In this document: positions 33,201-43,298 of the stretch, piece after piece | Layout of the letters: each line of letters opens with the position of its first letter | How positions within the stretch are numbered: the stretch's first letter is position 1 | From: Piper betle | Lineage: Eukaryota; Streptophyta; Magnoliopsida; Piperales; Piperaceae | Assembly (NCBI GenBank): GCA_033002965.1 | Contig: JAURVB010012928.1 | Span: 1-64,000, forward strand | Direction: 5' to 3' | Length of the DNA stretch: 64,000 bases | The notes under the pieces: model-generated | What the model was told of the DNA's origin: nothing | The model's input: the letters and a program-made list of their open reading frames with translations, nothing else | Databases searched by the model: none | Program-made: the position numbers and the translations under genes

Positions 33201-35449
33201 GTTTGTACATGCTTGGTCACTACTAATATTGTTCAAAGCTTGATCATTGTGATTGAATATAGACACCGATCATTGTTCTTTTATTGTGTGATGGCAAACC
33301 CATCAACCAACCCTCCATTTCTGTGAGATTAGCAGCAATGCTGCACACTAAACAATTTCTTTCCATTCAATTGTCAACTAGTTAGGTGAATTTTCATGGG
33401 TGGGTTCTAACATTAACTACTCAACAATGGAATATCGGGATTTGGAACAAGTTTTGCTTATCAAGTTGTTGCCGAGGAGACCTTCGTGTTGAAACAAGTT
33501 AGCCATCAGAATCAATTTGGTTGTCATCCACCACAATAATGCAAAGTTAGTGTAGTTAGGAAGGAGTGTTATTACACTTGCCCACAAAAGACCACTTCCT
33601 CCATTGGAGAGAAACAAAAGAAAAAGCCCTCTCTAAGAATGTTTCTCCTTCTTATCATTTTCTTGAGTGTTCGATGTTTCCAATCTTATGAGAGGTCGAT
33701 CAGTGTTAAGGCACTGCTCAAAAAGTGGAGATTGAAGAGTATTATTGACAGAAAATGATGGGTGATCTTATTTTATAGAACTTTCCTACCAAACCCTGTT
33801 TACCTCATGATCAAATGTTAATTATTTTATGACAAAGTTGTAATTCAATAAGCACATGAATGGCTTTTTATTAAAGATAAATTTCTTAAATATTGACTTA
33901 ATCAATAACGTATAAATTGTGTATCATTTGACTTACTATATAAGTTATCAATTGTGTATTAATTGGCTTCTTTATTTTTTGTTCATCCTTTTCATTTATT
34001 TCTTATTCTTTGCTGATTCTTGTCAACTTATACTTATAATTCGTACCCATCTTGGTTACCCACGTATGTATTATTAATTAGGGTAAAATAAAGGTGAGCC
34101 ACACCTCTTATATAATTTATATAAATTAAACCTCTTATTTGATTGAGTCCGCATAATAATGTTTATATGTATGAAAAATAGAATGCATAGTGGTTCATAA
34201 AATTTTATCTTTTTCAACATCAATGTGACATATTTTATAATTTTTTAAAAATACACTCATTTAAAGTTATTTTGAAATTATTTTTTTATTGTAATTTCTT
34301 TGATAATTAAGATAAAAAGTTAAAACATTAGATTGTTTTGAAATTTTTTAAAATTTTTTATTATTTATTTTATATTTATCTATATAAATTTTAAGCAGTG
34401 AGACTCACTAAATTGAACAAGTAAAACTCTAACTCATATAAATTATATAAATTGGCTGAAATTATTTGAATTAAAAGCTAGACACCATTTGCACCAAAAA
34501 TTTTCCCTTTATTTAAACAATTATATAATGTATTTTTTTTGAAAAAAAATTCTTAAGCATAAGTAAACAAATCAACTCAAAAGGTTGATTACTAAGTAAT
34601 ATTTATTTAGAGCCTTGTATACATGAGTTTCTCGTATATTTTTTATGAATTACACTTTTTATTTTCAATAATGTAATAGGTCCTACAATTCAAAATTTTT
34701 ATAAATAAATAAAATAATAAATAATAAAAATAATTATAAAATTTAGATAAAATCTAATATTTCTAACATTTTATCTCAATTATTAAAAAAGTATAATAAA
34801 AATTAATTTTATAATATCTATTAACTTGTGCATATTTTAAAAATTTTAAAATAACTGATACTGATATTAAAAAAATCTTATTAGTCTCCTATTTATACCA
34901 TACTTTAATATATACAAATATTATTTTATAAAATCCACGAAAAAAATTTAAATTAAACAAATAACTGATATAAATAATATGAAGCATAACTCATATAAAA
35001 ATTTCCAATTTATTGTTAGAAGCAACTATTACTAGGTTAAAAAGTGTAGACAGCTTAAAGATAAGTTGCATTTTGAATTTCTTTCGAAAAAAAATGTTGC
35101 ATCTTGGAATCAGGAGGCCACTCTAGTTCAGTTCCGTCGACATGGAAAGGCGAACCCCAAAAATATAGATACAAACTATAAATTCAATAAGAACCTAAAA
35201 GCACCCAAATTATTCCTTCACATAGTCATAATTCATTGCATGACAGCAAAGCAATGTCAAACAAATACATATGAGAAAACAATGAGTTCTAATAAATAGG
35301 CCAAGAATATAGGCCACTGATTACAAACTGTAGTCGTAAACAAAAAACCCCTCATCCCCTCATCCAAAGAATCCCCACCCCAACAAATAACCAAGATTTA
35401 TGAGAAAACAAATAGTTGAATGCAACGTACTAATGAGGTAAATCAATAA

Positions 35450-35452
<3 letters not shown>
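33201..35452. other. AT-rich intergenic DNA
   Basis: Between the early-nodulin-like gene and the RHM 3' end. Short frames at 33417-33617 and 35066-35299 have no recognisable domain. No structured repeat was found except general AT richness. Confidence 0.5.

Positions 35453-35535
<83 letters not shown>
35453..35535. repeat. (CT)n microsatellite, then (TA)n, downstream of RHM
   Basis: About 69 bases of CT repeats followed by TA repeats. It lies roughly 85 bases beyond the RHM stop codon, so in the RHM transcript it would be a (GA)n tract in the 3' UTR. Confidence 0.9.
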
Positions 35536-35536
<1 letters not shown>

Positions 35537-35620
35537 CTTAACTTCACTGCATGTATAACCAGCACCCGCACCCAAATTCATCATGATTCATGAAGAGATG
35601 CATAGTCCCTTAGTTTCAGA

Positions 35621-37718
35621 CTATACCTTTTTGTTGGGTCCAAAAACATACTTCACCAAGGATTCCTTGATTGGAAGCAGATCAGGGAACTCCTTTTTCA
35701 GTTTTGATGCGTCCATCTCGTTGTTACTGCGAGAAGCCACAATCACCTTAGCCTGCTCTTCTAATGAGAAGTTATTCCAGGTGAATATAGGATCAATGTA
35801 GCTCTTATACATCTCTAGAATCTCGTTATGACTAACTACTCCCGGATTTGTGAAGTTCCATATACCCCTCAAATTTCTCTTTGCCATCTCAATTGAGAGT
35901 GGCAAAAGTTCATCCAAAATAGTCATGCTGTTGGGAATGTCAACCACTTTGCTGTACCTGGAAATTTTAGTGATAAAGTTGCGTGGGTTGCTGAGATCCG
36001 ATGAGATTGGCATTCTCACTCTAAGGGTACAGACATTATCATATTCCTTGAGAAGCTCCTCAACCTGAAATTTCAAACACATGTATTACAATAAACTCAA
36101 AATGGAATAAAATTTGTTACAAGAGAAAAAGTAAAACAGAATAAAACTTGCAAGTTACCATGGCCTTAGTCTTGGAATAAAATGATCCCATAAAATTAGG
36201 TTTGTCTTCCTCCTTAAATCCAATGCCAGATCCTTCAGGGTGTTCAGCATCATACTCAAATATGCAACCAGTAGCAAAATTCATCATTAGAAGCCCATGC
36301 TCACGACAAATATCAGCCAAATTTAATGTACCAACAACATTGATGCGAATCGTTTCTGGCTTGTGAAACTCACACCAGTCAACATTAGGTCGACCAGTCA
36401 CACCAGCAGCATTAAAGACATGAGAAGGCTTCACTCTGAGTATATCTTGAGCAAGCTGGGACCGCTCCTCCAATCGCCCCTTACCATACTCAAATGAAAT
36501 CCCCTGCTTTTCACAAATTTGTCCAAGAAGACCTCCTATCCACCCAGTCCTACCATATATCAAAAACTTTAGAACAGGTTTTTGAACTGAATTGACAAGC
36601 TTCAATGATGGAACAGCCAATCCGTTTGGAAGAGGGTTAGAATGATTAGTTGTACCATTAGAATCTTCTGCATGTCTTTCAATTCCAGGCATCATCAGCA
36701 TTCTTGGATGAGGCAACAAGGCTCCAGAGACATCACCCCACCAATCTGGATTGGATGTATACCACTCCATGGTTTTCCTTAAGCCATCTTCCCATGTAGT
36801 CTTTTCCGACCAACCTAAGTTCGTAAGTTTCTGATCATCCAAGAAATATCTTTGATCATTGAATGGTCTATTCTCAACGCACTTAATGTTGAACTCTGGA
36901 TCCAAGTTAAAAAGCTTACAAATATCCTTTGCCACGTCAATGACTCGTCTCTCTTTCTTTGTGCCAATGTTATATACATGCCCCAATTCACCTTTATGAA
37001 GAACAACCTCAAAGGCCTCTGCCACATCTTCACAATAGAGATAACTCCTCACATTTGATCCATCTCCATGAATAGGCAGTGGCTTACCCCTCATGGCCAA
37101 AAGGACAAACTTGGGGATCAACTTTTCTGGAAACTGGTTTGGCCCATAAACATTATTACCCCTAGTAGTTATAACGGGCAGTCCATATGATCTTCCATAT
37201 GCCATGACAAGCATTTCTGCACCAGCTTTTGTTGCAGAGTAGGGATTGGTAGGAAGGAGCTGAGAGGCCTCATGGTTTCCAACCACTGCATCCTCTTCGG
37301 TTTCCCCATAAACTTCATCAGCAGTACTAACATGAATGAATCGATGTATCTGGCCAGTGGTCTTGCAAGCTTCAAGTAGCACATGGGTCCCATAGATGTT
37401 GTTCTTAGTGAATTCGAAACTGTTTCCAAAAGAGTTATCCACATGAGTTTGTGCGGCAAAGTGCATTATGGTATCGATGGCCTCTGTGATAAGAAGGTAA
37501 TTGACAAGATCAGCACTCCCAATATCACCCTTGACAAACTTGAAGTTTGGGGATGATCGAGAAGGAAGGAGATTCTTAAGGTTGGAGCAGTAATCTAGTT
37601 TGTCAAGGACCACAATCTTGTAATCAGGATAGTTGCGGACAAGCCGATTGGCTACATGGGAGGCAATAAAACCAGCAGCACCAGTTATAAGTATGTTCTT
37701 AGGAGTGTATCTAGGCAT
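35621..37718 (-). CDS. RHM1: trifunctional UDP-rhamnose synthase (RHM)
   Basis: Converts UDP-glucose to UDP-L-rhamnose for pectin and flavonoid glycosylation, in the cytosol. Coding exons 36159-37718 and 35621-36064 join in phase 0, giving 667 residues; Arabidopsis RHM1 is about 669. N-terminal 4,6-dehydratase domain (about 6-330): GAAGFIA (13-19) for NAD, YSATK (160-164). C-terminal epimerase/reductase domain (about 383-667): GRTGWIGG (389-396), YSKTK (514-518). The catalytic motif, normally T-D-E, here reads S-T-A-D-E-V-Y-G because of one extra GCT codon (plus-strand positions 37320-37322). I chose MPRYTPKN as the start because relatives begin there; an in-frame Met 11 codons upstream lies before a plausible leader splice acceptor. 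Isoform number (RHM1/2/3) is not certain. Confidence 0.93.
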
Positions 37719-38664
37719 CTTGTTTCCTGCTTTGAACATATCCAATGGCACATCAATTAATTCACAACAAAAAACAAATGTGCAAAACCGACATGTTCAA
37801 TTGAGCAAATCAAAGAAGAAGAATTATCTCATTTTTAGTAAATCACAACAGCATAAAAAATGCAAATCCTACTTCCAGGGCATAATAACGCTCACTGAAT
37901 TCCAACACTGCACGTATAAATACTCACTGATAAGAGGTAGCATAACTTTGTAACTAAATAGCAATATATGCAAATTCATGACATAGTTCAAAAAGCCTTT
38001 TGGAAACAATTTATGCATTTGCAGGACTCGGAACAGAGAGAATATATATACTTCTCTACTAAGGATTGAAATTGACAAACATAAGAAAAATTATCTTCCA
38101 CCATTAGTTTTGATTTTCATAATTTTTATTACTTGATGTTGGGAGTCAAATGATGTCAGTTATGGAGTCTTGCGAATTTGGAACTAACCATATGGATTTT
38201 AACATGAACAAGCCATCGAGTGGAGTCCACTCGGAAGCTCTAGTAGTAAAAATGGAGTCCCATAACAGTGATGATACATGCAATTAAAAAGTGTAATCTT
38301 TTGCTTCGTTGAACTGCGCACATTCCATACTCCAAGGGCACAATACCTGCTAAATCTATTCCAACATTGCCTCAACAAATGAAAAAGGGTACTGAAGCCT
38401 CAAAACCATTTCACAGCACTCCCATACCTACTAAACTAAAAATGTAATCCTGAGCTGACTTCTTGAGCTACACAAAACCAGATTTAGCAAGAACCAGGGC
38501 TGCACCCGGCCATGGGCCGGAATCGGCAAGCCCAAACCGATCGAGACTTGAAGAAGACAGCTTCTTACAGGTCAGTAGTCACCAGATCCGGCGAGAGGCG
38601 GCTGCTCGGAGCCGGCCGTCGCCGGATCCGGGTGACAGCAAGTAGAACTCAAAGCGAAAGGCGA

Positions 38665-38815
38665 ACTTACCTTGGCGGCGGAGGAGAAGGACGATCGCCG
38701 TCGGAGGAGACGAACAGAGTGGGAATTCAATTCACAGGCGTGTCTGTGAATTCCGTTTCTTGTCGACGGCCCATCGATATATATATCATGTATATATATA
38801 TATATATAGAAACGT
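38665..38815 (-). promoter_or_regulatory. RHM 5' UTR exon, leader intron donor and TATA region
   Basis: On the minus strand a CT/GCC-rich leader ends CCGCCGCCAAG|GTAAGT (donor at 38665-38670), and an acceptor-like AAAGCAG lies just before the ATG at 37718. This predicts a ~940-base intron in the 5' UTR, as is known for several plant RHM genes. A (TA)n stretch at about 38777-38809 lies just upstream and could serve as the TATA region. Confidence 0.55.
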
Positions 38816-39827
38816 AAAAGCGCGTCGCAATTATGACGCACAATGGCACCTCCTCCTCCTCGACGACTAACCGAACCCCAGAATGAATTAAATAAAAATG
38901 ATAATTAAACTAAGAGATTGATTTAGTATAGTATGATATATTATTTTTATTTTTTTGTATTTTGATTGAATTAAATCTCTTATTTTTTTACATTTCATCG
39001 GTATATGACCTTTAGTTCTCCATTTTAAAGCACAAGAGATGATGTTTCCTAAAAAAATGTATTAACTCGAGGTTGATTTTTTGGCAAAACTAGAAAGATT
39101 ATTTTGTAATTACATACAAGTGAGGGAAATATGAATACTTAAAGTCCGAAATTCTGTTCTAACATTTAAAACCCTCTTATTTAATGAAATTTTAGTTGAC
39201 CGTTCTAATTGTATTTGCCATAAGTTGCATCATAGGTTGCATATGTCAAGTGGTGTTAGAGCTCGACTAGGTCTAACCGAGCTCCGAACAGAAGTATCAT
39301 CCGTGCCCGGTATTGGTCTCCAATTAATGCCCCTTATCATTTGTTACGTTTTCTTTCTGGCAGTCCCCTTTGGCAGCTAGTTTGGTCGCCCTAGTTGATG
39401 ACAGTCACAAGGCAAGTAGATTGTTGCCGTCGACTGCGTAACCTGGCTGCTCCTCGATTGTTGACAAGGTCAGGCTGGATGGTTTTTTTTATTTATTTTA
39501 TTTTAAATATCTTTTTACTATGATATCCTGTAAAATAATACTCTTAAATAGTGATTATCATAGAAGTCGCCCCTTAATGTAATTTCCTCTTTTTTCTAGC
39601 ATGTTGACTATTTATGATTTTTTAAAATTTCATATTTTTTCATGTTAATCGTACCAATCTCAACACTCCTTCCATATCAGATAGAAGGACAAGAAGGTCA
39701 ACCATGCACATGCTAAATTATTTTATATCTTATTTTTCCAGCTGACCAAAAAACTAACAAAAAACTTTAAGTGTTTCTGACATTTACTTGTGAATAATAT
39801 GGTCGATGGTAACATATCTGGATCATA

Positions 39828-39833
<6 letters not shown>
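38816..39833. other. intergenic DNA upstream of RHM
   Basis: AT-rich with a more balanced patch near 39230-39480. No gene or repeat family recognised. Confidence 0.45.

Positions 39834-39872
<39 letters not shown>
39834..39872. repeat. (TA)n microsatellite at the left edge of the foldback element
   Basis: About 39 bases of TA repeats directly before the inverted-repeat element; no equally long TA tract is seen at its right edge. Confidence 0.9.
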
Positions 39873-39876
<4 letters not shown>

Positions 39877-42163
39877 TTTGGATGGGCTTTGCGCACTTGT
39901 GTTGCATCTTTCCAGCCGTTAGATTTTATCCAACGGCTGGACATTCCCCCTCACCCTTCCAAAAAAAAAATTTTTTTGCCCCCCTCCGCCCCGCCGCCGC
40001 GCGCCGCTCCGACTAGTGCTGTCACCGCCTCGCCACCGTCGTCAAGTCCGGCGTCCTCCACGTCCTCCCGCCGCGCCCTCCAAGTCCCGGCCGCCCCCAT
40101 GCCGCGCCACTCGTCCTGGCCCACCTTGGGTCACCCGGGAAGGAATCAAGAAAGGAGGGGTGTCGTTGGCGATGGCATCGTTGGCCGGCAGTGGGCGGGC
40201 GCGGCGGCCGGCGATCGGCTGTTCGGTGGAAAAACAGGGTCGCCGGCGAAACAGGGGAGGGAAGAGGAAAAGGCAGGGGTAGTTTCGTAATAAAAATTTG
40301 ACTCGGTCCCGACTCGAGTCAATATTACGAAATATATCCTAAAAAATATTTAAAAAATACCATAAAATATAATAATCCATTATAATTCAATTATTTTATT
40401 TAATGATATTTTTATGTATTTTTTTATGTTTTTGGGATTTATTTCGTAATATTAACACAAGTTAGGACCGAGTCAAGTTTTTATGACCAAACTCCCCTCT
40501 CAAAAAATATGAAAAAAATAAAATTAAAAACCATAAAATAAAATAATCTATTATAATTAGATTATTTTATTTTAGGTATTTTCTATATATTTTTTAAATT
40601 TTTTAGGATTTATTTCGTAATATTAACTCGAGTCGGGACCGAGTCAAGATTTTATTTTAAAATATGAACAAAATAGGGTAACATACTATAAAATAAAATA
40701 ATCCATTATAATTAGATTATTTTATTTTATAATATTTTCCTGTATTTTTTTTATATTTTCGGCATTTATTTTGTAATATTGACTCGAGTCGGGACCGAGT
40801 CAAATTTTTATTATAAAAAATTAACCCGCTACAGATTCAAGTCCCGACTCGGTGACAGCACTAGTTGGGTGGCACGGCAAAGGGTGGAAAAACAGAGTCG
40901 CCGGCAAAATAAAGGAGGGAGGAGGAAATTGGTAGGGGTAATTTCGTAATAAAAATTTGACTCGCTCTCGACTCTAGTTAATATTGCGAAATATATCCCG
41001 AAAAATATAAAAAATATAATAAAATACCATAAAATAAAATAATTGAGTTCTAATTGATTATTTTATCTTATGGTATTTTTATCTATTTTTTTATTTTTTT
41101 CTAGATTTATTTCGTGATATTGACACAAGTTGGGAAGGAAATGGGCAGGGGTAGTTTTGTAATAAAAACTTGACTCGCTCTAGACTAGAGTCAATATTAC
41201 GAAATAATTCCCTAAAAATGTAAAAAAATTCAGGAAAATACAAAAAATAAAATAATCAAATTATAATGAATTATTTTATTTTATGGTATTTTACCCTATT
41301 TTTTCATATTTTTCAAGAGGAGTAGTTTTAAAATAAAAGCCTGACTCAACTCGATCAATATTACGAAATATATCTCAAAAAATATGAAAAAATAGATTAA
41401 AATACCATAAAATAAAATAATCTATTAGAACTTGATTATTTTATTTTATCATATTTTACTATATTTTTTTGTATTTTTCGGGATATATTTTATAATATTA
41501 ACTTAAGTCGGGAGCGAGTCAAGTTTTAATTACGAAATTGCCATTGAGCTCCCCGACCACCCCTGTTTCTCCTCTACCGACGATCGTCCCACCCCCTCCT
41601 CTGTTTTTGCCGCTCCACCCCGACCGCCGGTGACCTCGCCGCCGCCGTCACCTGCACTACCGCCGGCCAGCGTCGCCAACGTCGCCATCGCCGCCCATCT
41701 TTTCCTTTCCGCCGCGCCTTCTTTCTCTTTCCCTTAATCTGCTCGCCGCCCCTCCTGCTCTGTTTCGTGGAGCACCACCGGCCTCAGTGCCGATGCCGCC
41801 GTCTTGTCGTCAACCATCCTTTGTCGTCGTCGTCCTTCCGTCCAACTTGAGGTGTGACACGGAGGGCGCGGTGGGGGCGCAGGGGCCGGCGCGGTGGGCG
41901 GGCAAGGTGGGCAGGCGCGGCTGGCGAGTGCGGCAACTGTTGCAGCGAGCGGGGGCGAGCGGGCTGGCAGGAGCGCCGGGGGGTGGGGGAAGCGGGGCGC
42001 GGCTGGGATGTGCGGGTGGTGGCGCGACGGAGATGGGCGCCACGGCGGGAAGGAAGTTTGGGGGGGGGGAGAGGGGGAGAGTGATTTATTTACAGCCGTT
42101 GGATTGAATCCAACGGCTGTAAATAAAATAGAGCACAACCAAGATGGTTGTGCTCTATTACAG
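39873..42163. mobile_element. large foldback element with GC-rich arms and an AT-rich hairpin core
   Basis: Left end: CCAGCCGTTAGA..TCCAACGGCTGG (39911-39940), a hairpin. Right end: ACAGCCGTTGGA..TCCAACGGCTGT (42091-42120), the same hairpin, followed by a second one, AGAGCACAACC..GGTTGTGCTCT (42130-42157). Next to the ends, CCCCCTCACCCTTCC pairs roughly with the reversed CTCCCCCTCTCCCC. GC-rich arms span 39965-40270 and 41540-42065; the core is the hairpin array 40283-41540. Long frames on both strands of the arms are compositional. No transposase. The boundaries are approximate. Confidence 0.65.
40283..41540. repeat. iterated inverted-repeat array (ACTCGAGT hairpins)
   Basis: Forward half-units (TTTCGTAATAAAAATTTGAC, ACTCGAGTCAATATTACGAA, then an A-rich tract and ACCATAAAATAAAATAATC) start near 40283, 40942, 41152 and 41330. 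Reverse-complement halves (ATTATTTTATTTTATGGTAT, then TTTCGTAATATTAACTCGAG, GTCGGGACCGAGTCAAG) end near 40476, 40649, 40806, 41130 and 41522. Each forward/reverse pair can fold into a stem of about 80 bases closed by a short AT loop. The GC-rich lead-in GGTGGAAAAACAG..TCGCCGGC is also duplicated (about 40229 and 40884). Confidence 0.8.
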
Positions 42164-42175
42164 GAACATTTTTAC

Positions 42176-42310
42176 CATAAACATATATATGTACCAAAAT
42201 CTAATAGACGATAACATGTCCGTAGTATACATAAACATATACATATACCGGAATTTAGTCAACAATAACATACTCGTTTTAGTAGGATCATATAAAAAAA
42301 TATACATATG
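42176..42310. repeat. ~52-bp tandem repeats, left block
   Basis: Units of the form ATAAACATATATATGTACC, AAAATCTA, GACGATAACATGTCCGTA occur twice or more here and recur at 46170-46312 across the solo LTR at 43299-46077. The two blocks probably represent the two LTRs of one older retroelement. Confidence 0.65.
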
Positions 42311-43298
42311 CATACGTATAAGTGTTGGTGCATAGGCCAACAAGATAACTCATGACCACTAAATCAAACTATAAATTTAGTAATACAGAAAAACACACAT
42401 ACGTATATATATAAGTGTATACATGGGTGAACATGATAACCCATAACTACTCAATCAAACTAGAAATCTAGTAACAACTTAATATAAGAAAATATACACC
42501 TCAAAACATGGTTAGCATTCAAGTATGTCAACGTGCAACCAACTCCAATAATAAATTCCAACAAACTTCAAAACTAACAACTATGCTAAAAAACTCAAAA
42601 AAGGTGGTTGTTTCACAAAAGCTCTCGCCCTCTTTTTGAGTTGAGAATGATATACTCATATAGACATAGTTTGATGCGTGAAAATAAAAAATAAGTAATA
42701 AAAGGTCATAATAAATTAGTCATAAATACATATACACTGTATGATAACGAGATACAAAAATACAATAACTAAAACTTACACACTTCATAATAATAAAATA
42801 TGAAAAGATAATAAATAAAGCTTATTGAAAAGAATCAATAAATATTATTAAATTATATTAATTTAATAATATTTAAGATTCATTTCGAGATAAAATAACC
42901 GAATTATTTTCTGAGTTTTATAATCTCCCCAACTTGAGAATTTTCATCTTAAAAAATATATTAAAGTCGTAATGAAAAATATTGCTCAATCGTCGAATAT
43001 ATTGGATTGTACCTCAGTAGGTATTGGATATGAGACTAACGTAACTTTTGGGAGGAATATTATATTCCACCCACCTTAAGGAACTTTTGTCCTCAAAATT
43101 CCTTTATATAAGCCTTAACATATCACTATCAATTCAATGCAGAACTAGGTTCACTCTGATACCACCTGTAACATCCCAATTTTTTTAGTCTAATGGCAAA
43201 CCGAAGTGCGATGTTAAAAATTTAACTACTATCATACAAACTTTACAAAAATAAATTTCAAAAGCATAGGCCGGAACCACTTAATGGCTAACTAATAT
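42311..43298 (-). mobile_element. internally deleted Ty3/gypsy remnant with PBS and polypurine tract
   Basis: On the minus strand TGGTATCAGAG (43154-43164) follows a TGTTACA end at 43167 after two bases, matching the usual position of an initiator-Met-tRNA primer-binding site after a 5' LTR. Only about 60 bases further on is GAGGACAAAAGTTCCTTAAG and GTGGGTGG (about 43063-43096), which looks like the end of gypsy pol and the polypurine tract. Thus nearly the whole internal region is missing. The 5' LTR runs from 43167 upward and is interrupted by solo LTR C. Confidence 0.6.

Noticed and set aside
36815..37459. Frames of 68-96 codons inside the RHM exon
   Set aside because: Shadows of the RHM reading frame.
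39790..40290. 166-codon frame beginning in TA repeats
   Set aside because: Starts in microsatellite and continues through the GC-rich arm of the foldback element.
41734..42214. Overlapping frames of 106-134 codons on both strands
   Set aside because: GC-rich arm of the foldback element; composition explains the lack of stops.
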